This document shows, piece by piece, positions 1-5,124 of a DNA stretch of 7,220 bases; position 1 is the first letter of the stretch, and the number at the start of each line of letters is the position of its first letter. The translations under genes were made by a program, and so were the position numbers. The notes beneath the pieces were generated by a model, which saw only the letters and a list, made by a program, of their open reading frames with translations, did no database searches and was not told the DNA's origin. The stretch is from Cyanobium sp. NIES-981 (GTDB taxonomy: Bacteria > Cyanobacteriota > Cyanobacteriia > PCC-6307 > Cyanobiaceae). Where the stretch lies: the NCBI GenBank assembly GCA_945907085.1, contig CAMDSS010000097.1:1-7220 (forward strand). The letters run 5' to 3'.

Positions 1-414
1 CGGCCCGAGTTGTCCCAGGAGGACAACGAGGCGATCTACGGCAAGTGCGCCCGCCCCCATGGCCATGGCCACAACTACCTGCTCGATGTGACCGTGCGCG
101 GTTCGATCGATCCCCGTACCGGGATGGTCTGCGATCTGGCTGTCCTCCAGCAGTTGGTGGACGATCTGGTGGTGGAACCCTTCGACCACACTTTCCTCAA
201 CAAGGACGTGGCCTTTTTTGCCACCTGTGTGCCCACGGCCGAAAATATCGCCCTTCATATTGCCGATTTGCTCACGGCGCCGATCGCGGCCACCGGTGCC
301 CGGCTCCACAAGGTGCGTGTCCAGGAGAGCCCCAACAACGCCGCCGAAGTGTTTGCCGAATCGCCCCAGCTCGAGATGGTGCCCGCCGCCCTGGAGGCCC
401 TGGTGGCCGGTTGA
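1..414 (+). CDS. 6-pyruvoyl-tetrahydropterin synthase / QueD family protein (5' truncated by window)
   Basis: This family converts 7,8-dihydroneopterin triphosphate to 6-pyruvoyl-tetrahydropterin (pterin synthesis) or to 6-carboxy-tetrahydropterin (QueD, queuosine/7-deazaguanine synthesis). It acts in the cytosol as a zinc enzyme. The frame is open from base 1 and reads RPELSQEDNEAIYGKC, which resembles the family's region before the active site, so the true start lies upstream; the TTG at 10 is probably internal. The nucleophile candidate is the Cys at 46-48. It is followed by PHGHGHNY, which carries the zinc-binding histidines. FDHTFLN in mid-protein and VQESP near the C-terminus supply the conserved Asp-His and Glu. 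The remaining length fits a family of about 120-150 residues missing its first 20-30. The next gene starts on its stop codon (TTGA), so the two are probably translated together. The family call is firm. Whether it is a biopterin-type PTPS or QueD cannot be settled, because the motif fits both cysteine-histidine spacings. Confidence 0.88.
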   Translation, partial: RPELSQEDNEAIYGKCARPHGHGHNYLLDVTVRGSIDPRTGMVCDLAVLQQLVDDLVVEPFDHTFLNKDVAFFATCVPTAENIALHIADLLTAPIAATGARLHKVRVQESPNNAAEVFAESPQLEMVPAALEALVAG

Positions 415-1097
415 GCCAGGTGCCTGCCCCCCAGCTGCGCCTGGTCTTGGCGGTGAGCCTGGATGGTCGCCTTGCTCCGGCGGAGGGCGGGGCGGCCCAA
501 TTGGGCGGCTCTGGTGATCGCCGGGTGCTGGAGGAATCCCTGGCCTGGGCGGATGGCTGCCTGATGGGTGCCGAAACCCTGCGCCTCCATGGCAGCACCT
601 GTTTGATCCGCGCGCCGGATCTGCTGGAGCAACGCCATGGGGCCGGATACCCGCCCCAGCCGGTCGCCCTGGTGGTGAGCCGTTCGGGCCAGATCCCTGG
701 CCAGCTGCCTTTTTTTCAACAACCGATCGAGCGCTGGCTTGTAGCCCCCGTCAGCGCGGCGCCTTTTCCAGGCCAGCTATCAGATCAGAGTCAAGTGCAG
801 GCACCAGGGTTCCAGCGACACCTCCCTTTGGAGCCTTGGCCTCGGCTGCTTTCCCGGCTCGCGGCCGAGGGCCTCAATCGACTGCTGGTGCTGGGCGGAG
901 CCCAATTGGGGGCCAGTTTGCTGCGCGAAGCCCTGATCGATGAGCTGCAGCTCACCCTGTGTCCCCAGGTGCTGGGTGGGCCCCACAGCTGGGTGCCCCT
1001 GCAGGAGGCCTGCCCTGGCTCCCATTGGCGGCTCCAGGAGACGCGTCCGTTAGACGGCGATGAGCTGATGCTGCGTTACGCACGCAAGGGCCCCTAA
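411..1097 (+). CDS. RibD C-terminal-domain family reductase (stand-alone)
   Basis: A 228-residue protein made of a single RibD_C/dihydrofolate-reductase-like domain. In riboflavin synthesis this domain reduces the ribosyl side chain of a pyrimidine intermediate with NADPH; related stand-alone proteins have other or unknown substrates. Visible family features are LVLAVSLDGRLAP (residues 11-23), a strand-turn MGAETLR (52-58) after a helix, and the C-terminal segment LVLGGAQLGASLL (159-171) followed by LIDELQL and VLGG (187-190). The usual EGG of RibD appears here as LGG. There is no deaminase zinc domain, so this is not a complete RibD. The start is chosen at TTG 411, which overlaps the upstream TGA; a GGAGG lies at 393-397, about 13 nt before it. 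GTG 420 is a close alternative. The gene follows a pterin enzyme directly, so a pterin or related heterocycle is a reasonable guess for the substrate, but this is inference. Confidence 0.8.
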   Translation: MSQVPAPQLRLVLAVSLDGRLAPAEGGAAQLGGSGDRRVLEESLAWADGCLMGAETLRLHGSTCLIRAPDLLEQRHGAGYPPQPVALVVSRSGQIPGQLPFFQQPIERWLVAPVSAAPFPGQLSDQSQVQAPGFQRHLPLEPWPRLLSRLAAEGLNRLLVLGGAQLGASLLREALIDELQLTLCPQVLGGPHSWVPLQEACPGSHWRLQETRPLDGDELMLRYARKGP

Positions 1098-1507
1098 CTG
1101 CGGGCTTTCTTAAAGCTTTGGGCCAGCTCCCTTAGGGGCACGTCCTTCAGGGTTTCGGCCGGCAGGCCCAGCATTTTGGCCAAACAGCGCTTCACCACGG
1201 TTTCACTCACGGTGCCGAAGTTGCCTTGGATCACTTCCATCACCACCGCCAGGCTTTGACCCGTGGCATCGGTTTCCTCCACCAGGCATTGGCTGGTGGG
1301 TTTGGCGAGCTGCTGGCAGGGGCTTTGCAGCTTGGCTTCCAGTTCTGGCTTGCCCCCCGAGGCTGTTTCCACACACACCCGGGTGAGCCGACTCTCCAGC
1401 TGGGGCCGCATGAGCTGCAGCACGGGCAGGAGTAGGCCGGCTTGGGCAGGGCCCTGCAGGCTTGCCCAGGCCAGGACACCAAGCAGCCAGCGGCTGGAAA
1501 TGGGCAT
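1094..1507 (-). CDS. small secreted four-cysteine protein of unknown function
   Basis: I do not recognise a named family. The 137-residue product opens with a short polar stretch, a hydrophobic core (WLLGVLAWASL, residues 7-17) and an A-x-A-like end (PAQA, 20-23), which reads as a cleavable signal peptide with cleavage near residue 23. The mature part is about 114 residues, rich in helix-forming residues, and has exactly four cysteines (45, 64, 74, 108), enough for two disulfides in the periplasm or thylakoid lumen. No membrane segment follows the signal. The ATG at 1505-1507 has no clear Shine-Dalgarno sequence, but it places the signal peptide at the N-terminus. The gene converges with the RibD_C gene, the two stop codons overlapping by 4 bp (CTAA). 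It stands alone on the minus strand here. That it is a real gene rests on the signal peptide, the open frame and the tidy fit between its neighbours. Confidence 0.65.
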   Translation of the reverse strand: MPISSRWLLGVLAWASLQGPAQAGLLLPVLQLMRPQLESRLTRVCVETASGGKPELEAKLQSPCQQLAKPTSQCLVEETDATGQSLAVVMEVIQGNFGTVSETVVKRCLAKMLGLPAETLKDVPLRELAQSFKKARS

Positions 1508-1591
1508 GGGAAGCGGTGCACCAAGGCCCCAACACTCTGGTTAGTTTTGCGTCACGCTGCCGCGCCCCCCTTTTGCTGGATCTTGCGGGCC

Positions 1592-2835
1592 ATGGCTGAG
1601 TTGCAGGTCCGCTGGCACCAGTCGATGGCCGATTTTTCGGAGGCCGAATGGGATCGAATGCTGGGCGATGGGGATGGGGCTGAGCCCGCCAGCCCTGTCC
1701 TGCCTTTCTTCCGGTGGCGCTGGCTGCACCGCCTTGAGACCAGTGGCAGCATCGTGCCCAGGCAGGGTTGGCAGAGCTGTCATCTGGGCCTGTGGCGGGG
1801 CGCCAGGTTGGTGGCGGCTGCCCCCCTGTATCTCAAGGGCCACAGTTATGGCGAGTTTGTTTTTGACCAGAGTTTTGCCCAGCTTGCTGGCCAATTAGGG
1901 CTGCGTTACTACCCCAAGCTTGTGGGGATGAGCCCGCTGAGCCCGGTGCAGGGCTATCGCTTTTTGTTCGCGCCCGGGGAAGATCCCGCGGTCCTCACGG
2001 TGCTGATGCTTGAGCATGTTGGGGCGTTTTGCCGCCAGAACCAGATCCTGAGCTGCAATTTCTTGTACGTGGATCCGGTCTGGGGTGCCCTCGCCCAAGC
2101 GGCAGGCTGGGCGCCTTGGATCAACCAGCAGGGGCTGTGGACCAATCCAGGGCTCAGCACGTTCGAGGGCTATCTGGCCAGCTTTAACGCCAACCAGCGG
2201 CGCAATATCAAGCGGGAACGCAAGGCGGTGGCCGCGGCTGGCCTGGAGGTGACCCCCCTGGTGGGGGAGGCCATTCCTGGGGCCATGGTTGACCGCATGC
2301 ACGATTTTTATGCCCAGCACTGCAGCCGTTGGGGCCCATGGGGAAGCAAATATCTCACCCACGACTTTTTTCTTGCGGCATCCCAAGAGCTGCGCTCCAG
2401 CCTGGTGCTGTTCAGCGCCCACCGGGGTGACCCGAACGAGCCGGTGGCGATGTCGCTCTGTGTCCACAACGCCAACCAGCTCTGGGGCCGTTATTGGGGA
2501 AGCGATGAGGAGATTGATTCGCTCCATTTCGAGGTTTGCTACTACGCCCCATTGCCTGGGCCATCGGACGGGGAATCACCAGCTTTGACCCAGGGGCCGG
2601 CGGTTCCCACAAGCGGCGGCGGGGTTTTGTCGCTGAGGCGCGCACCAGCCTGCATTGCTGGTTTGAGCCCCAGTTCGACGCCATCCTGCGGCGCTGGCTA
2701 CCGGAGGCCAATGTCCAGATGGGCCTGGAGATTGAGGCGGTGAATGCGGAGCTGCCCTTCACGGCTTCCTACGATCCACCCCATGTCCCAGGTTCAACCT
2801 TCCCTGAAGCCCAGCGTCCGCCAGCAGCTGGATGA
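1592..2835 (+). pseudogene. FemAB-like (DUF482, GNAT-fold) protein, frameshifted near 2546-2550
   Basis: The product resembles the FemAB-like DUF482 family, which has an acyl/aminoacyl-transferase fold of the GNAT superfamily; its members are mostly uncharacterised. From ATG 1592 the frame reads about 320 residues of good family sequence: SFNANQRRNIKRERK (197-211), a MHDFYAQHC helix (236-244), and LWGRYWGSDEEIDSLHFEVCYY (297-318). It then runs off into an unrelated tail ending at 2743. The expected continuation, IAWAIGRGI followed by FDPGAGGSHKRRRGF, is found directly afterwards in the -1 frame and ends at 2835. Adding one base to the C run at 2547-2550 restores one protein of about 414 residues. 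It is therefore either a recent single-base deletion or a sequencing error; the rest of the gene is well preserved. ATG 1592 is preferred over upstream in-frame starts, which would overlap the secreted-protein gene. The repaired C-terminus overlaps the next gene by 53 bp. Confidence 0.78.
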
Positions 2836-3181
2836 CCGCCTCTCCCAGCGCTTCATTGCCCTCGACCCTGGGGGCTATGTGCTGATCAAGCTGGACGTGG
2901 CCGCTGTCCAGCTTGTGGTGGAGCACTACGGCAACGGCATTGATGAGCGGGGGCTCGCCACCGATCCCGCAACCGGTGAGGTGTTGCGCTGCAAAGGAGC
3001 GGGTCCCAGGCAGCCGTTGGCGGTGTTTCGCGGCCGCAGCGCCAAGGAGCTCGGCATTGCCCTCACCGAAGGAGCAGGTCCCCACCCGCTAAGCCGGTTG
3101 GATCATGCCCTCTACGTAGGACGGGAACTGCAGAAGGCGGAATGGTGCCTGGAGCAGGGCCTGGAGTATGTCCAGGATTGA
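2783..3181 (+). CDS. DUF4346 domain protein
   Basis: A 132-residue cytosolic protein that I place in the DUF4346 family, common in cyanobacteria and without a proven function. Family-like features are GGYVLIKLDVAAVQLVVEHY (residues 30-49), a central low-conservation loop, SAKELGIAL (86-94), and the strongly typical C-terminus with LDHALYVGRELQKAE (106-120) and EYVQD at the very end. It has no signal peptide or membrane segment, and the whole protein is the single domain. From memory, DUF4346 also occurs attached to dihydropteroate-synthase-like (pterin-binding) proteins, which suggests but does not show a pterin or one-carbon link. The start at ATG 2783 gives the expected length; no clear Shine-Dalgarno sequence is seen. 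It lies inside the 3' end of the FemAB-like gene, so translation is probably coupled to it. Its stop is 3 bp from the stop of the convergent radical-SAM gene. Confidence 0.75.
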   Translation: MSQVQPSLKPSVRQQLDDRLSQRFIALDPGGYVLIKLDVAAVQLVVEHYGNGIDERGLATDPATGEVLRCKGAGPRQPLAVFRGRSAKELGIALTEGAGPHPLSRLDHALYVGRELQKAEWCLEQGLEYVQD

Positions 3182-3184
3182 GCT

Positions 3185-4864
3185 TTAGACCGGCTGCAAT
3201 TCGCGGGTTGGGGCGACTGGTGCCTTGGGGGGTTCGGGGGGCAGGTTGGCGAGTTGCTCTTGAATTTCGTTGCGCACGATTGCCCTGTATTCCAGGAAGT
3301 GCTCGTTGTGGGCAAGGATCGAAACAAAGCCCTTAAAGCGCTTGGGATTGTGCCGTGCCATCCCAGCTAGGGCCTTCCAGAAGCGGAAACGGGTGTTCCG
3401 TTTGAAGCCTTGACGCCACACCACCGTGGCCAGGGCCCTGAGATCGGTCCAATCGGTGCCGCGGGCTTCTTTGCGGTTTTCGGGAATCACAAATTGCTTG
3501 TACTTCTGGGGGGGAAGCTTGAGGAAATAGCTGTACACCCGATCGATGTAGGCATTGGGTTCGTAGAGCGCCGCAAAGGCATCCACGTATTCATTGGCGA
3601 TGTCGCGAATGGGCCGCGTCGGTACAAAGTTGAGCAGGTTGGTTTGGTTGACCCCTTTAGCTGCCGCTGTTGCCTGGATCAGCCGCTCTTCCCGCTCTAA
3701 TCGGTGCCAGAGGGCTGTGTTGGGTAGGGCTTGCAGCATGCCCATCATCGCGTGGGGAATACCCGTGCGGCTGACGAATTCCACGATCCGGCTTCCAGCG
3801 CCTTGCTTTTCTCCGTCGAAACCGATGATGAATCCGGCCATCACCCGGAGGCCGTAGGAGGTGATTTTGTTGACCGAATCTTCGAGGGAGCTGCGGGTGT
3901 TTTGCAGTTTTCCGGCCGTGGCCAGGCTGGCCTCATCGGGGGTTTCGATACCCAGGAAGACGCTTTCAAAGCGGGCGTCCACCATCATGGTCATCAGTTC
4001 GTCGTCGGCGGCGAGGTCGACCGAGGCTTCCGTGGCAAAGCTGAAGGGATAGCCGTTGTCGATCTGCCACTGCTTCAGCATCGGCAGGAGCAACTTCACG
4101 TTGCGCTTGTTGCCAATGAAGTTGTCATCCACCAAAAAGACCGAACGGCGCCACCCCAGGTCGTAGAGATACTGAAGCTCTGCGATTAATTGCTCGGGGT
4201 TTTTGGTGCGTGGCTTGCGGCCGTAGAGCACGATGATGTCGCAGAACTCACATTGAAAGGGGCAACCCCGTGAGAACTGAACAGACATTTCCGAATAGGC
4301 CGGAAGTTCGAGCAGGTCAAAGCGCGGAATCGGTGTGCCCGTCACATCTGGCTTTACCCCGTCGGAGCTGAAGCGGCCGGCGTTCTCTCCCCTTTCCAGG
4401 GCTTCGATGAACATCGGCAGGGTGATTTCACCCTCATCGAGCACTTTGAAGTCAGCCAGGTCAAGCTCGGGGGCATCCGGCGTCGAGCTGGCAAAGGGGC
4501 CGCCAACGGCCACGGGAATGCCCAGGGCCTTGGCCTTGGCGATCTGCGCAGCCATGTCGGCCTTTTGCACGATCATTCCGGAGATCACCACCAGCTCCGC
4601 CCAGGCCCATTCGGCTTCAGTCACCTCGCGCACATTGCGGTCAACCAGCTTCATCTCCCAGTGCTGGGGCAATAGGGCCGCCACGGTGACCAATCCCAGG
4701 GGTGGGAGCAGCACCTTGCGGTTGACCAATTCAAGAATTTTCTCGTAGCTCCAGAACGTCTTTGGGAACTCTGGATAAACGAAAAGGGCGCGCATGCAGG
4801 TTCTATCGCTTGTCTGGGATCGTTTGGCTGGGCCAGATCGCTTGCGCGCCCTCTGGAGGGGCAT
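3185..4864 (-). CDS. B12-binding-domain-like radical SAM protein with C-terminal DUF4070-type region
   Basis: A 559-residue radical-SAM enzyme. Residues 24 to about 165 form a Rossmann-like, B12-binding-type region (MRALFVYPEFPKTFWSYEK, PPLGLVTVAALLP, VKLVDRNV-like, VVISGMIVQ, IPVAVGGPF), but I see no DxHxxG motif for base-off cobalamin binding. The radical-SAM core starts around 190, with RGCPFQCEFCDI carrying the CxxxCxxC cluster ligands C201, C205 and C208. Further core strands include FLVDDNFIGNKRN and FLGIETPDEASL. The C-terminal 200 residues match the helical DUF4070 region found in relatives such as the hopanoid methylase HpnP. This homolog is not necessarily a hopanoid methylase, and the substrate is unknown. 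ATG 4864 has a well-placed GGAG; however, family similarity begins at Met24 (ATG 4793-4795), which lacks such a site. The gene is divergent from the petL candidate and convergent with DUF4346. Confidence 0.85.
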   Translation of the reverse strand: MPLQRARKRSGPAKRSQTSDRTCMRALFVYPEFPKTFWSYEKILELVNRKVLLPPLGLVTVAALLPQHWEMKLVDRNVREVTEAEWAWAELVVISGMIVQKADMAAQIAKAKALGIPVAVGGPFASSTPDAPELDLADFKVLDEGEITLPMFIEALERGENAGRFSSDGVKPDVTGTPIPRFDLLELPAYSEMSVQFSRGCPFQCEFCDIIVLYGRKPRTKNPEQLIAELQYLYDLGWRRSVFLVDDNFIGNKRNVKLLLPMLKQWQIDNGYPFSFATEASVDLAADDELMTMMVDARFESVFLGIETPDEASLATAGKLQNTRSSLEDSVNKITSYGLRVMAGFIIGFDGEKQGAGSRIVEFVSRTGIPHAMMGMLQALPNTALWHRLEREERLIQATAAAKGVNQTNLLNFVPTRPIRDIANEYVDAFAALYEPNAYIDRVYSYFLKLPPQKYKQFVIPENRKEARGTDWTDLRALATVVWRQGFKRNTRFRFWKALAGMARHNPKRFKGFVSILAHNEHFLEYRAIVRNEIQEQLANLPPEPPKAPVAPTRELQPV

Positions 4865-4869
4865 TTGTT

Positions 4870-4873
4870 CTCC
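4870..4873 (-). promoter_or_regulatory. Shine-Dalgarno GGAG for the radical-SAM gene
   Basis: On the minus strand GGAG lies 5 nt (AACAA) before the ATG at 4862-4864. This is good spacing and is the main argument for the longer start, with its 23 extra basic residues. The conserved part of the protein only begins at Met24, so the site could also be chance. Confidence 0.5.
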
Positions 4874-4885
4874 ATGAACCTTAGG

Positions 4886-4897
4886 CCCCTTTCGGGG
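4886..4897 (-). other. short GC hairpin with GAAA tetraloop upstream of the radical-SAM gene
   Basis: Read on the minus strand this is CCCC-GAAA-GGGG: four G-C pairs closed by a GNRA-type tetraloop, about 20 nt before the start codon at 4864. It would lie in the leader if transcription starts upstream of it. The stem is short and cannot be extended, so a role is only a possibility. Confidence 0.3.
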
Positions 4898-4940
4898 TAT
4901 GACGTCCCTTTATGAGACTTCGCCTTTTGGGCAGAGCCTC

Positions 4941-4949
4941 TGCTGTAAT
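4941..4949 (+). promoter_or_regulatory. candidate extended -10 promoter for petL
   Basis: The string TGCTGTAAT matches an extended -10 element (TGn followed by TGTAAT, 5 of 6 to TATAAT). Transcription would start near 4956, leaving a leader of about 20 nt before the petL ATG. No convincing -35 box is seen, as is usual for extended -10 promoters. It sits in the 111-bp gap between two divergent genes. Confidence 0.35.
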
Positions 4950-4975
4950 GGGCTCAAGTTTTTTGATGGCCGGCC

Positions 4976-5068
4976 ATGGGCGTTGCGATCTACCTGGGTC
5001 TGGTGGGTGGCGGTCTCGTCGCAGCCGTTTTGGCCTCCGTCGTGCTGCGCGGCGTCAAGCTGATCTGA
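4976..5068 (+). CDS. petL: cytochrome b6-f complex subunit 6 (PetL) candidate
   Basis: A 30-residue protein consisting of one membrane helix. Residues 4-24 (AIYLGLVGGGL and on through AAVLASVVL) are hydrophobic and glycine-rich, and the end is RGVKLI. PetL of cyanobacteria is a single-helix subunit of about 31 residues that stabilises the dimeric cytochrome b6f complex in the thylakoid membrane; as I recall, it typically ends in a basic residue followed by Leu/Ile-Ile, as here. The frame is closed by a TGA at 4964-4966, so the start must lie in the short interval after it, and ATG 4976 is the natural choice. There is no strong Shine-Dalgarno sequence; an out-of-frame ATG lies 10 nt upstream. 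The gene is alone on its strand, divergent from the radical-SAM gene and convergent with the MFS gene. The main alternative is another single-helix photosynthetic subunit. Confidence 0.62.
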   Translation: MGVAIYLGLVGGGLVAAVLASVVLRGVKLI

Positions 5069-5124
5069 AGCGGCCCACCTGGGTTTACCCCCGTCCTTCA
5101 AGCCCTGCCTTAATGGCACCGAGT

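Noticed and set aside
1090..1110. Possible terminator GCCC-8 nt-GGGC followed by TTTCTT after the RibD_C gene
   Set aside because: The stem is only 4 bp with a large loop and an interrupted T run, inside the convergent gene; too weak to call.
1895..2527. 210-codon minus-strand frame opposite the FemAB-like gene
   Set aside because: The opposite strand has clear family sequence; this frame shows none.
2546..2556. Programmed -1 ribosomal frameshifting at the FemAB-like break
   Set aside because: The bases around GCC CCA TTG do not make a canonical slippery heptamer and no obvious downstream structure was seen; a plain indel is simpler.
5069..5124. GGGTTTACCC inverted repeat between petL and the MFS gene
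   Set aside because: Three-base stem and no T tract on either strand; no terminator supported.
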